A model generated the notes under the pieces. That model was not told the DNA's origin and did no database searches. It worked only from the letters and a program-made list of their open reading frames with translations. From Fomes fomentarius (lineage: Eukaryota; Basidiomycota; Agaricomycetes; Polyporales; Polyporaceae), in NCBI GenBank assembly GCA_022606135.1, contig JABYQN010000005.1:1364001-1428000 (forward strand): a DNA stretch of 64,000 nucleotides. Direction: 5' to 3'. Within the stretch, counting starts at the first letter, position 1. Each line of letters starts with the position of its first letter. The position numbers and the translations under genes were made by a program. Shown here piece after piece: positions 1 through 12,480 of the stretch.

Positions 1-13
1 TCGATCACGTTCT

Positions 14-19
14 TATAAA
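14..19 (+). promoter_or_regulatory. Probable TATA box of the Zn2Cys6 factor gene
   Basis: A TATAAA hexamer lies about 58 bp upstream of the ATG at 77, a usual distance for a fungal core promoter. Only 13 bases lie before it in the window, so further upstream elements cannot be seen. Confidence 0.45.
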
Positions 20-76
20 GTCGCCCCGGGAAGTTCGTCGGGGTTCATTTCCACCCCTCCCCTCCTTTCATTAAGC

Positions 77-1620
77 ATGTCTACAGAGATCACTGCTGCT
101 GCGAAGAAGAGAACCTCCGCTGCCTCCCCGAAGCGCACCTCTGAGGATGATCATCGACGTAAGTGCTTCGACCCCCCCCTTCTCTCCGTGCTCACGCTTG
201 AGCAGGCAAGCGTCGCAATCGTCCTACCCAGTCGTGCCTCAACTGCCACACGTCGAAACGGATGGTATGTGTGTGCGCGCGGTCTGTACGATCGGTGATT
301 TCCTGACCAACGGCCTTCGTCAGTGTGACCGTCAGCGCCCATGTGGCCGATGCACCCAGCTGGGATTGGTAAGACCAACCCTTATTCTCTACATAAAATA
401 GTTACCTCATCTATTTTTATCAGACGGGCCTTTGTGTCTACGAAGTCGACAACCCTTCTCAACGGTAAGCAACTTGTTCAGCGACGCAAGAGTAGAACCC
501 AGCATTAACTTGGTGCGCAGTGTGAATGCACAAGACGAAGCAAGTCGATTAAAGAAACGCGTAGCTGAACTGGAGAGCATAATTCGTGAGGTGCGCGTCC
601 CGCAATACCGCCTGTGCATCGCCCTCGATTCGCCGCTTATCGACTTATGCTGCAGCTGAAGAACAAACCGCACCCGCGTTGGGCGGCGTCCGGACAGTCC
701 ACCGCCGATAACGACTCGACGAGCAGCTCTGTAGCCGAAGAGTTTGGCGACAGCGAGTCCTCCAAAGCTGATGCGGGAGCCTCTTCACCACAACCAAAGT
801 CCCCTGGTAGCTTCCGTATGGCTACTCCGTCATCGTCTACTGTTATGATGGACCTGCCGCCCTATTCTTCGGGCTCTTCCGCTGTTGGAAGCCCATCTCC
901 CCTCAACACGCCTTCACCTATGCCTCAATCCCCCGTTGACCTCTATCTTCGCTCTGGCACTGATACTGTGGCATCCCTTCTCAACTCTGATTACGACTTA
1001 TCCAGTCTCCTTGCATCTTATCAGTCTTCCGGTGGGGTCTCAGTCGATGACGCCCTTTTCGGAGACATGCTGGACCCCCTCGCCCCTCACTCCCCCGACA
1101 GTTGTGCCAATCACCGGGCCGACGACCACTGTGGGTGTCTGCATGACCACACCAGTTACAGCACCGTGCTCGAATTGTCTCTGCGTCTCCGGCGCGCTAC
1201 GGAAATCCTTTCACGATATGCCAAGCATACCCCACGGTCTGACTGCAAAGTTCACAAGGGTATCTCAGAGCTCGACAGATTTACTACGTAAGTGGCATAA
1301 CACGCGAAGGTGTTCTTTGCTACTGATTGGCTAAAACTTTGCCGGGTCATAGGTCCGCGTTGGGCAATGTCGTCTCACCTCCCGAACCTATCCCTTCTCA
1401 GAACCTGACTCAGGCCACGTCCATAGCCCCGAGCACGGTTTTTCCAGGGCATCCTCCATATACGGACACACGTCCTTCACTAGTCATACCACCTGGCTCC
1501 TTGTCTTCGCATCCCATCCAGTCTCCTCGTGCATGGGACTTCAAGCAGGCGCAGGCCGCTTCGTACCCCAGCCCTCCATGGGAAGATGCCTTCATGTCGT
1601 GGGAGCCCCTTAGGCACTAG
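77..1620 (+). CDS. Zn(II)2Cys6 binuclear-cluster transcription factor
   Basis: Predicted nuclear DNA-binding regulator. Seven exons can be joined by GT-AG sites (77-158, 206-264, 324-368, 424-464, 521-590, 656-1287, 1353-1620), giving about 398 residues. Residues about 37-65 carry the zinc cluster CLNCHTSKRMCD...CGRC...C, with the canonical spacing C-X2-C-X6-C-X5-C-X2-C-X8-C. A basic stretch (KRRNR) precedes it. A short coiled coil (LKKRVAELESIIRE) follows and would serve as the dimerisation linker. The middle is Ser/Pro-rich. A Cys-bearing segment (CGCLHDHTSYSTVLELSLRLRR) near residue 285 resembles a conserved C-terminal block that I recall from basidiomycete members of this class. Target genes cannot be inferred. 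The cluster is split over three very small exons, so simple ORF calling misses it. Confidence 0.88.
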
Positions 1621-4263
1621 GTCAGTGGCCGATGGACGAACTGTGATTGTCAAAGATAGAGAGAGCCCAGAGCTTGAGATCTTGTCATTATCTTATAACT
1701 TGTGTTTGGTCAAGGACATCCCGTTACCCTCAGTGTATGTTACGGTCTATGAATGCCGCGGAACTTGTATTTGTGTATTTAGATCGGTACACAAACGATA
1801 CCATCAAATCGTGATCTTAGCCTCGATCGGTAGATCGCACTACTTATGACGACTTAGTGCCAAGCGAGAGTGTGTATTGGTGTAGGGCAGCACGTGATGA
1901 ATGGACCATGAGCTTGTGCATCACAATGAGTACCTGAGATCAAAAGCTATGCATACGTTTGCCGGTGGGATTTTCCGAGTGTTTGAAAGGGTCCGTGGCT
2001 GAGTCGCGATACGCTACCTGGCTGGACGTCTTCGGGAACCTTCATGACCCGGAGAATGTATTCTCAAGGGTTAAGTAAGATGGATCATGGGTTAGGAGTA
2101 CAGCCTCGCTGAGGTAACCTTCTGGTCACCACATCACCCTATATCATCCGGGACCCACGATGCGGCTTACGGGTGAAACATCGCCAGAGGACTCTTCTAC
2201 GAGAGGCACGTACAACACGGATCTTCGAAAGCAAACTGGCACCGTTCGTGCGACAGTCATTCTAATGACAGCGTGAAAAGAGTAACACCATCTGATAAAG
2301 AACAGTTGACGTAGCAGTCAGAGGGCGAAGGCCCCTGCCAAGACCTTGGCCGTTGTCTTAGACGTCGCCCGACGGTGGAGGTAGAATTCCGCGAAACGAA
2401 GTAGCAGAGTGGGCAGAGAACGGCCAAGCGCCGAAGCACGGCGGTTATAATACATAGTCTTCCCGGTCGAGCTCGGTGTTCCTCAGAGATGTAGAGGCAG
2501 TGCGTGGCTTCTCGATATCTGATACATGTGAGGGAAATTTTCTGAGCGTGCGTGTACAGTTTCCTTCACCTACATGTTCAGTGTCCGACCTCAGCAGGCA
2601 TATGGAAGCACGAGTTGACCTCATTACAACATACCAAATGCTGTGGATTAGAACAGCCGCGCCAATACCAGGAGGCCAGACAACAAATAGAAGAGGTCGA
2701 TAAGAAGAGAGAAGGCGCTTGGGAATGACACATTAGCTTTCGGCGCGGTTACAAAAGGAACATACAGAGACAGAGTTCGCATGCCAAGGGAGAGCCAAGC
2801 ATCTGGCAGGCCTTGCCAAGACCAGCCCGTCTTGTGGAGTCGGCGTTCTCTTGCCTGAGGCAGCTGCAGGGAAGCACTGGAACCTGCGCGGTGGCTCGTA
2901 CTCGGTGTCGCCGCTGCGCGGCAGTCACCGATGTCGGACATAGACAAAGTCAGCCATCTTCTCGTACCACCGGCGCAGCAATTAATGCGGTCCGACTAAC
3001 CGCGGGGAAGCTTCACGCTCGGTAGGTCAATGGTATCTGTATAGCCACTGCCTTGGAAGGGGTAAGCGAGTCGCCCGCGTTGTAAGCCAAGCTCTGGACG
3101 TTGTCGATTGACCGGGGATGTATAACGGTATACTTACCGGATATGATGCAACAAAGCATGCGGGTACGGCATTCTAGAAGCGCCTCTGCAAATTCCAGAG
3201 GCATACGCGGTAGACACAAGTGCACCAACGGGTCGACTCACTTTTCAAGTTCCGATTGTGTAAAATCCGCCGATCGCTACATATGCAGTCATTAAAAAAT
3301 CAGTGCCCAGATGTCTGTGGATCAGTCCATATAGAATGACATGGACGCCATCGCTACGTCAGCTGTCCGCACCAGAAATGCGAGAACTTCCTCACGAACG
3401 TGAGCGACGTCCCTCGTGCGATAGATTTTTTCTCGAATGTATATCTACGACTGCATAGGCAACAAAGGCCCAACCGCGATGGTGGCAAAGCCCGTCACAA
3501 TTTCAATGGAGGGTGAGAGAAGTACAATGAGATATGGGGTGAGCTGGACTTAGCTGTTGTTCGACAAGAAGTGTCAAACCGGCAGCATTTGTCCGGGCCG
3601 TCAGTCGCGGGCCCAAGACACCTAGGGCGATTCAACTGCCGCCCGGGATCCCTAGCATGGTGTCAAGGGCTGGTTGCATGGCGTCTCCTACGGAAAAACC
3701 ACCAGCATCATCTACAACGAGGTCGACGATCCTGAGTAAGATGATGTTCATCTCCGCCCGTCACCAGCGATCACTGGCAAAGATTGCCGGAATAGTACAA
3801 AGCAAAGCTGCGTCAGTTTGAAGTAAGATGTATATTAAGGTAAAATATCAGCTTCGTGTCTCCAAATGCTGATTCGGAGATCGGAAGTTGCAAGTGCGGC
3901 TGGCGACTCACCCGCCGCGTTGCGACTAGTACTTCGTAATGGCGGTACGCTGAACTGACGAGAAGAACGCTGTCAGCCAGAGTTCCTGGAGACTGTATAG
4001 GCACTATGAAACATGCACTGTTTCGATGGGCCGAGGTTAGACATGCTGCACTGAGGTTACGAGACTGAACTTTGCAAAATGTCTCGGGACTGACTAAGAC
4101 TTGAAGCCGAGCGCTCGTTAACACGCTGGAGGTACGAATAATCCAGGAAAGGCAATGAGCTGACTCAGCTATCTCAGCCACCCCATCTACGCGCCTTTCG
4201 CACGCTCGTAGACACAACCTCCTCACGTCCGAGTCGACAACTTCGTGCTTGCTTTCACTCGTC
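1621..4263. other. Long intergenic stretch, no gene recognised
   Basis: About 2.6 kb between two plus-strand genes. Short open frames on both strands have no recognisable motif or convincing splice chain. A minus-strand frame at 3813-4265 overlaps the U2AF start region and is probably antisense noise. The last few hundred bases should hold the U2AF promoter. Confidence 0.5.
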
Positions 4264-5191
4264 ATGGCCTCACACTTGGTATGTCATGCTTCTTCGTTGT
4301 CGCAATGACGGAAGCTAACAAGACTCTAGGCAAATATCTTCGGTACTGAGCAGGACCGCGTCAACTGCTCATTCTACTACAAAGTACGTTCAGAACTCTG
4401 CCCAACCAGGACAGGTTTTGACTTGACTAAACCTCGTGTAGATTGGTGCATGCCGCCACGGTGACCGCTGTTCGCGCAAACATATCAAGCCAGCGTTCTC
4501 TCAGACTATCCTCCTTCCGAACGTCTATCACAATCCCGCGCACGACCCAGTTTGTAACAAGACGGAGAAGGAGCTGCAGGAGGGTTTTGACGCGGTGTAT
4601 GAGGATCTTTATTGTGAGCTGGCGAAATTTGGGCACCTGCTTGAGCTTCATGTGAGTGGCACGACCCTTCCTATTGCGCTGGATGCTAACAAGACCGCTT
4701 ACCAAGGTTTGCGACAACGTCGGGGACCATCTCATCGGAAACGTGTATGCTCGGTACGAGTGGGAGACCGAGGCGCAAGCAGCCGTCGACAACCTAAATG
4801 ACCGCTGGTATGCCGGTGCGTAGTATCATTTCAAAATGTCACTATGACAAGCATGGTGTCGTGCTCATCGGCCCCGTGTCACATAGGCCGCCCACTGTAC
4901 GCGGAGCTGTCTCCAGTCACCGATTTCCGTGAAGCATGTTGTCGCCAAAACGAGAATGGGGAATGCAATCGCGGCGGTTTCTGTAACTTTATGCATCTCC
5001 GCCTTGCTTCCCCCGAACTGGTCCGTTCCCTGCATCATGGTCAGCGACTAGAGCGACGCCTGCATCCAACAACAACTGGCGGTGGCGGCGGCTGGGAGCC
5101 GAGCAAAAGGGAGGGCGGCCGCGGGCGGAGTGCGAGCCCCTCCAAACGGGGAGGGCGTCATGACGGGGAGGATCGGTGGACTCGCAAGTAG
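4264..5191 (+). CDS. U2 snRNP auxiliary factor small subunit (U2AF35-like)
   Basis: Pre-mRNA splicing factor that recognises the AG of the 3' splice site as the partner of the large U2AF subunit in the nucleus. Five exons are inferred from ATG 4264 (first exon codes MASHL only), giving about 230 residues. The first CCCH zinc finger reads [20 protein letters not shown]. The U2AF-homology RRM follows, with CDNVGDHLIGNVYARYEWE. The second zinc finger reads CCRQNENGECNRGGFCNFMH and is preceded by the invariant block AELSPVTDFREA. The C-terminus is Gly/Arg/Ser-rich, ending RSASPSKRGGRHDGEDRW, as in the RS tails of the family. It is convergent with ALG14, whose stop is about 280 bp downstream. The match to U2AF1 orthologs is unmistakable. 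Confidence 0.95.
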
Positions 5192-5471
5192 AGAGGTGGT
5201 GTATCCCTCTTTGGGTAGTTTGCGTGCCCTTCTCGCTCGGGCCCGTTATTTCTGTTGTACTAATGCCATCCATCTTCTTTCCGTTCATGGATCTGCGAAA
5301 GGTGACTTGTCAAAAACTGTCATTGTCGCTTTGGTATGCAGCCTCGCTCCATGCAGAAGCGTCCCAAGGTTTGAGGTGCCAGTCAGAGTGGGCATGGCAC
5401 ATCTCGGTGCCGGACACTGTGACTGCGAAAATGCATGGTGCATTTTTATTAGATAACTAAGTATCTGCTAA

Positions 5472-6521
5472 TCATACAAGCCATCCGCGGCACTTGTCTC
5501 TGTTCGCATCTCTCACAAGATCCGGCCATTGAACGACAAAGCTGTTAGAATGTACTTCAGTCCGTAATGGCACTATATTACGAGAATAGCGCACCTGTCT
5601 ACCAGAGGACGCAGCAATTTGCCAGACAAGGATAGATGCTTCAATCGGGCGAATGATTCGACGTATATCAATCGCGGTGACTTCAGTCCAAGAAACTTTA
5701 GAACCACGATAGAATCACAAGTCAGTGGGTATCTCCTCGAAATATACAGGAGTAGGATGCCGTACCCTGTTCAGATGTGTTGCTATACAGAGCACAAAGC
5801 ATGTGCCAGGTCCGTTGAGCAACAGCACCTCCGGGACAGGCGGTCCGGAGAAGACAGGAGTAATGGTGATATGCCACATGGATGCGGCGAGGGATGTCGC
5901 GACGCTGAACGGGGTTGTGAGAAGCGATTGGTGTACCTGTCGTGCCCGAGGAATCACGATGAACGCGAATGGAGGGTCTGATCGCAAACCCTGATTGCGC
6001 AGTCAGTACTGCGCAGATTCAGGAAGAAGCATGATAAACCGCAAGAAGTATGGATGAAACGAACAGGCGATGACGCGTGAGGTACCTCTGCAGCTTTTTC
6101 TGATTCCAAATCGACAACCTTCTGCATGCTCAGGGCGTCACCTTCGCTGATGATGTACGTGCGCGGTACATAGCGGCTGAAATCCAGGGCGGACAGAAGG
6201 CTTATAGCTTCACTCGTGTGTCCGCCTGCCGAAGTGAGCAAATCAGCACAATTATCGGTGTGCAATGTGGACCGACCTGAGCCGAGGAAGACCGCAAAGC
6301 TGCATTTGTCTGAGACTTCGCGAGGCCCGAGTGGCTTGGCAGACCGTGCTGCGGTGAGAATGACGTACAGACGGGTGAAGACAGCTACAACTGCCAGCGC
6401 AACGGCGAGAGAGAGGTAGCCAAGGATACCCTGAAGCGGTCGAGTGAGTTCGCACAGCCCCCAGAGGACTCAAGAGTGGTTCGCGTACCATCAGGTCAGT
6501 ATCAGGGTAACAGCGATTCAA
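5472..6521 (-). CDS. ALG14: UDP-GlcNAc transferase subunit ALG14
   Basis: Membrane anchor that recruits the catalytic subunit ALG13 to the cytosolic face of the ER, where the pair adds the second GlcNAc to dolichol-PP-GlcNAc. The joined exons contain an N-terminal hydrophobic helix (YLSLAVALAVVAVF), the glycine loop VFLGSGGHTSEAISLL, RTYIISEGDALSMQK, IPRARQVHQS, LLLNGPGTCFVLC, SPRLIYVESFAR with KHLSLSGKLL, and the terminal FVVQWPDL, all hallmark ALG14 blocks in the right order. At least five introns are needed. The only start I could make work is the ATG at 6521-6519, followed directly by an intron with donor GTACGC and acceptor TTCAG near 6436, so exon 1 would carry a single codon. Stop is at 5472-5474. 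It is divergent from APC8. Confidence 0.9.
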
Positions 6522-6856
6522 TGTTCCTACTCGATGGTTTCACTGTCGTGGCGGTTGAGAACGAGTCTGCGCTTAGCCACGAAGGATTAGCATGGTCGTG
6601 TCCATGCTGGCCAGCTCAACGCACCTTCCCAGTTGGCCGACGCTGTGACGACGAACGTGACGGGACAATAACTACCTTATCGGGCACTGGAACGCGTCGC
6701 GTCGTGCGGAGCCGGCGCCTAAGACGCGTCTGTCCTCTTCTTGTGCTCATCCTCCATCTTCTCGACTAGTGGCGGCTGTAGCGAACTACATACCTTAACG
6801 CCTACTTGGGAATAGCTACTTAAAGAGCTGTTTAACTCTGGACAATTGTTCGTCGA
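6522..6856. promoter_or_regulatory. Shared divergent promoter of ALG14 and APC8
   Basis: These 335 bp separate the two start codons, which point away from each other, so both core promoters must lie here (unless the ALG14 start is further upstream). I found no clear TATA box. Confidence 0.5.
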
Positions 6857-9530
6857 ATGGTGGAGAGTCCATTCAAGGTCGACGGAGAGGTGGTGGCGGC
6901 ATTGCGGGACGCAATTCGCGACTCTTCTGAGAGAGGTCTTGCCTATGCATCCAAATGGTAAGTCGTACTCTCATCAATGTGTCTGCCTCTCCCTAAGCTT
7001 GCAAAAAGGGCCGCAGAGCTTCTCGCTTCGATATCACCTTCGAAAAGACAGCCAGAGCCACCCCTGGTGGCTCACTCGACCTTCCATACCTCTACCCCTG
7101 CTCGATCAAGATCACCTCGCCCCTCGTTATCCTTTGCTCAACCTCCAGCTCATGGGAGCGTCGCCGAGAACATTCAAAAGTTCCATACTCGCTATCCAGA
7201 TGCCCCTCAACCCCATGGCCAATCTCATGATATTCTGCAGCAAGAGGTTGAGTGGGAAGCTCATGATGCCGACTACTTAGCCATGGCGAAGACCTTCATC
7301 GAAGCAAAGGAATTTTTGAGAGTTATTCACTGGCTTAGACCATGTCGAAGTTCCAAGGCTGCCTTTCTCCGCGTCTACTGTCAGTACTTGGTAAATCCTC
7401 TTCATCTCACGTTATTGGGATTCATTGAGTAAACCCGTATCTAGGAAAGTGAGAAGAAGGCACAGCGAGAGTGGTATAAGCTGGAAAGTGAGCATATGGC
7501 TGCATCCCGGCTTCGCGGTAAGCCTAAACGAGGAACAGAAACTCGTGAGCAACCACCTGAACCGGTCAATACATCTCTGCACCAATTATTGGAACTGGTC
7601 AATAACGCAACGGACCCATGGTTGTTGTTCTTGTATGGTAATATTCATCACGGTCTAGGAACTGTATTGATGCATCTACAACAGGAAAGCCGTGTTCCTT
7701 TGTCGTCTTTCTAGGCGCGAAGAGGCGATAGAGAGTGCAATTCTCTCAATTGCGCAGTATCCGTGGAATTGGTCGACCTGGGTGGCTCTCGGAGACTGTT
7801 TATGTGACGGTGATGAGGTAACTTGCAACTGGACATGTATTGAGTGGGTATCATGGCTCAACCGCCTTAACAGCTATCTTCCCTGCTACCACTGCTTCCG
7901 TTACCTGCCAGCCATCCGTTAGTACTGATGTTCCAAGTGAGAACCCTGAACAGTCTGAACAGCCCCAGTGACAATGAGTTGGCGCTGTGCGATCGGCTTC
8001 TCAGTGAGGACTTCTTCCCCCAGAGCATGTGGATCATGGCTCTTCGCGGAAACGTCCTCTACTACCTACATGGTATAGTCCCGCTTTCTGGCCTTTCTGG
8101 TTAGACCGCACAGTTGAACACTGCCTCCTCGTTTTCTAGACTTCACTGCTGCTGAAGGCCAATTCCGGAAGATTCTCGTTATCGACCCTTACCGAGTGGA
8201 CGATATCGACATTCTTTCGAATATCCTGTATGTCACAGAGAACAACACGGCGCTTTCTAAGCTTGCCCATGACTATCTGGCTATCGACAAGGACCGACCG
8301 GAGATATGTTGCATCATTGGTGAGCGACATTATAGCTGTCAGCAAGCATCGCGCCCCGAAATTGAGTACTCACGCTGTCATCGCAGGAAATTATTACTCC
8401 TTGCGCGCTGAGCATGAGAAGGCCGTTAAGTACTTCCGACGTGCAACTCAGCTCGATCGTACCTACTTGGCGGCTTGGACTCTCATGGGTCACGAGTATG
8501 TCGAGATGAAGAATTCGCATGCAGCGATTGAAGCATATCGGAAGGCTGTGGGTGCGTTATTCCCGGGTGGAGTGAGCTCTTGACGAGCCTGAACTGATTG
8601 ACCATCGTGACACCGGCAATTCAGACGTCAACAGGAAGGACTATCGGGCTTGGTATGGCTTGGCACAGGCGTATGAATTGTTGAGCATGCATCAATATGC
8701 CTTGTACTACTATCAGCACGCGACAGCTTTGCGGTTCGTACCTTTGACAGTCACATAATGTCACTGACGACAGACGACATCTCTGACAAGACTTACGATA
8801 GGCCATACGACGTTCGTATCTGGCAGGCGCAAGGAATGTGCTACGAGGAAATGGGCAGGTACGTCGAATCATCCACTTCTCAATTATCTTATGCGCGCAT
8901 TATGTCCGCTGCTGTGCGGGCGGGGTTCCTTCGCTCCTGTGTTGCCACGCCACGACAATGTCACAATGGTTAACCTGTCCCTGTCCAGATTGAGGGAAGC
9001 CATTGAATGTCTCAGGCGCGCCCTCATAGGCGCGGACCCGCAGGAAACTGTCATCCATCTGAAACTCGCGAAGCTTCACGACGAGCTCGAAGAATACGCC
9101 GAGGCGGCGGCCTACCACCGACGCATAGTAGAAGTCTGTCGAGCAGCTCGTGAGTCTCCTTTTCGCTGTTCCGACCCATTCTTCTCTTCGGTGTGATCCT
9201 CTGTGACTTCCTCCGCGCTCCGGTCTCTTCGTGGGACGCTGGCGCTGGAGAGGCAAGGCTAGTCCTCCTATGTCAAAGTTGTACTAATACGTCCTTCCAG
9301 AGAAGCCGGTCCCTGAGTGGTCCAAGTCAGCTGTATACGTCGCGCGCTACCACCTCTTACACGGCGGCGGAGACCTGGTCTTGGCCCGGCAGTACCTGGA
9401 ATTTGTTGCGAGTAGCAATGCGGAAGAAGTCAATGTTGCGAACGAGCTACTCAGGCGACACCTTCCGACCCCGACCATGAGACAGGCCCGAGCTGCTTCC
9501 GAAGGGATTGCGGCTGGTGGTCAAGCGTAA
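6857..9530 (+). CDS. CDC23: Anaphase-promoting complex subunit APC8/CDC23 (TPR protein)
   Basis: Scaffold subunit of the APC/C ubiquitin ligase that drives the metaphase-anaphase transition and mitotic exit. ATG 6857 starts [19 protein letters not shown], the usual APC8 N-terminal helix, and exon 1 ends at a GTAAGT donor after ...YASKW. Later exons give the APC8 series of TPRs: [128 protein letters not shown]. Blocks such as YPWNWS and [10 protein letters not shown] are diagnostic for APC8 rather than CDC27 or CDC16. The stop TAA is at 9528-9530. About ten exons, roughly 600 residues, with no sign of damage. Confidence 0.93.
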
Positions 9531-9830
9531 TGAACGTCACTCCCCGCGGTCCCGCACGGTAGTTCTCTCTGGATGATTCGTGTAATAATATAGCCCAGCA
9601 AATCTTGTTGTATCACTCGTATTACTTGTGTGACGTCTTCGCGATGCCATGGAAAAGCCAAGTCTTATATCCTCAACGCCGACGAAACGGAAGCCCGGCC
9701 CTAAATCGGACAACGCCCGCCGATGGCATCTGTGACCTCACTACGCGTCACACCTCACGAGTCACGCGGTGTGCGAAGGCAAGCGTGACGACGTCAACGC
9801 GACAAAACAAACAAAACTGCTAAGGGCAGG

Positions 9831-11698
9831 ATGTCGAGCATTGCAGGCCCCAGCTCGCATGCGTTCTCCTCCTTCTCTGTTCACTCCAGACAGCCCTCAG
9901 CGATCTCTACGAAGCTTCGTCGCCTCCAGGATGCCTCCGATCCCAACGTTTCGAATGTCTCTGGCGCTCAGACCCCCTCCACGCCCGTCATGACTACTGC
10001 ATCGACTACGGCCCCACCGACTCCGATTGCTAGATCGATATCTACCGCGACGGATGTACGGGACATGAGCGTGGACCCTGCTGTGGAAGGGGATGGGATC
10101 ACACAGAATGGAACGAATGAAACGAAGCCAACGCAGGAGACAGCACGCGACCGAGAGGCCAACATGGTGGTCGATCTGGACAGAGTCAAGTCCCGGACAG
10201 TCGCGCTGAGCAAGAAACATGCACGCAGCGTAGATGAAGAGGAGGCGATGGGGCAGACTGCTGTCAGGTGTGTGTAGGACGGTTGTCGGTCTGCACGGAG
10301 TTGGGTGCTGAATATTTATGCCTTCGGTCGTTTTACAGGATCGCTGCGAGACTCGCGGAAGATCAGCGCGCCGCACTGTTCCCTGACGTGGACAGTCCGT
10401 TCACGGACCAGGTGGACGTAGTCAACCGTCTACTTCCATTCCATGTATTCCAGCAGCCGCGGGAGGATCTGTGTGCTCTACTGCGAGGTGGTGTGCTTTC
10501 GTCCCATAAAGGCAAACGGAAGGCCACCGAGGAAGATATGTTGAGGGAAGAAATTGCTGGTGCGTATCCAACAGCATATAGTCAATGATCTGCTCGGCAG
10601 GACCTCATGCAATTTTCATCAGATACGAAATTTGCGCTGGAGTGCTGGAAAAGGAAGAGAGCCTTGGAACGACGTTTCAGGAAGGCGCGAATAGAGTCGG
10701 GAAAGGTGCGTACTACGTCCCCAGCCATCACGCGGCCAAGCCGTTGATATGAGGTGTGTACATTACAGAGAGCGTCCCCAGCCGACCAGGGATATGTCCT
10801 AGTGCAGGCTGTACTGGAGGTCGAGCGTGCAGAGAACTCTTCTCTCAACGCCGAGTTGCGGTCGACTCGAGCAGAACTTGACAAGCTTGACCGCGAAAAA
10901 CGAGCCGCTGCCCCGCCACCTTCAACGCCAGCAACTAAGCCCGCACCGACCATACGCACGAGTACCTCTTCAAGTTACTACTCCCCGTCGACCACGTCCA
11001 CACCGACCACAGCTACCTTCATGCCACCATATCGACCTCCATATTCCTACACGTATTCGCAATATCCCTCGACGCAGTACACGTACAATCCGTATAGTAC
11101 ATATACCTCGACGTCCACACCCTACAGCACCGCAACACCAGCCACCCCTACCACGACCTATACTCCTCCAGCCGGTGCCACTACTGCGACCACAGCAACT
11201 CCGACATCTGCTGCTTCCGCACAAGTACAACAGGCGCAAGCTTCGCCTTCATCTGCGATTAGCAATACGGCGATTCCCGTTCAGCTCCCTGTGAGCTCGC
11301 TTCCTGCTCTGGCAGCGTTGGGGATCATTCCTGTTGCGGCTGCCTCAATCCCTCCTGCAAACCAGTCACAACCACCGGCGGTGATCAAGTCGACCAATGG
11401 TAGCATGCTGAATTTGGAGATCAACCTCTCTTTGCTGCAAGCTGCACAAATGAGCGGGCTCGTTTTGATTTTGAATGCGCTGACGTCAAGAGGCGTGAAT
11501 GTTGACGGTACGAATGGTGCCTTGGCTGGCTCTCTAGCTACCGTCGCGACATCCGTGACAGCGATGGTGAACGGTGCTAGTAGCGCAGCCTCTGCGACAA
11601 CGCCAGCTCCCGCCGCATCCAATGTGCCCCTGGCCTATAAAGCGTCCGCAGCGTCATCGTCTGACTCAACGACCGCCGCTTCGACTTCTACGACATGA
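9831..11698 (+). CDS. GLTSCR1-like chromatin-remodelling accessory protein
   Basis: Four exons are inferred (about 9831-10268, 10338-10561, 10602-10708, 10770-11698). The first exon is a Ser/Thr-rich leader. The second begins IAARLAEDQRAALFPDVDSP and runs into VVNRLLPFHVFQQPREDL, which resembles the GLTSCR1/BICRA conserved domain of non-canonical SWI/SNF complexes (human form has LHRLLPYHVYQ). The next exons hold a basic helix (ALECWKRKRALERRFRKARIESGK) and a coiled coil (VLEVERAENSSLNAELRSTRAELDKLDREK). The remaining 250 or so residues are low complexity: Thr/Tyr/Pro/Ser repeats, then Ala/Ser. By family it would act in the nucleus as a remodelling-complex subunit. The domain call rests on a motif recalled by eye, so the assignment is likely but not certain. 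Confidence 0.68.
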
Positions 11699-12480
11699 GG
11701 GGCAACCTCGGTGTTTGCGAGGAACGGATGGATCAGGGGGGAAGTTACGGGAGGCGGAGGCTCTCCATATCCTTATCGGTGTATCCATAGTGCACGCAAT
11801 GTAACACAGCCTGTAAGAAATGAACTTTGTTCCGCCTTCTCTGAACTGTTGCGAATTTCAGGGGAGTGATCACCCACCGATCTCCGTCGTGTACACCTTC
11901 CTATTTGGGTGCAAGGCTTCAAAAATCAGGTAGTACGCGTTCTAGCGCCCGTCGACGTCATCCGTCGGTGGCGAAGTGCGTCCTTTGTTGTCGACGTTGA
12001 CCGTGGCCGAGTGGTCGACTTTCGTCTCCTGGCGTCGAACGTATGCCTCTCGTCGCCGTATGCTTGCCTCAGGAGCCCGTGAGCCATTCTGGTCGCCCAC
12101 CTGTCCGTCATCGCATCTGAGCGACCCCGCGTCCGCGCGCCCCCGGAGCGCGTGCAAAGAGAGAAGCTTTATCTATGCGAACATGACGACGCTTCCTCTG
12201 CCCTGCCGAGCACCCCAAAACTGATTGTGGGCACTCCAACGCCGCATATGCTACACGGTACAAACTTATGGTGCCACTCATGCCTGGCGGTTGACGCTAC
12301 AAATAGTGGCACCTTCGTACGTCCTCCTGTTTCACTCACCGTTGCACCTTCTGAGTCATTATACCCTCAACTTGTTGAGTCTCATACCCTATCTGACCTC
12401 GGGCACCCACACGCACGAACACAGCATCGACAACTTCCACCGAGACGTCCAGCAGCGCTGACGAAGATCACGCTTCTCAC
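11699..12480. other. Intergenic, no gene recognised
   Basis: About 780 bp between the GLTSCR1-like gene and the F-box gene. It holds the 3' end of one and the promoter of the other. Open frames here overlap on both strands and lack recognisable motifs or splice structure. Confidence 0.5.

Noticed and set aside
3813..4265. 150-codon minus-strand frame upstream of U2AF
   Set aside because: It is antisense to the U2AF start and promoter, has no motif, and contains no splice support.
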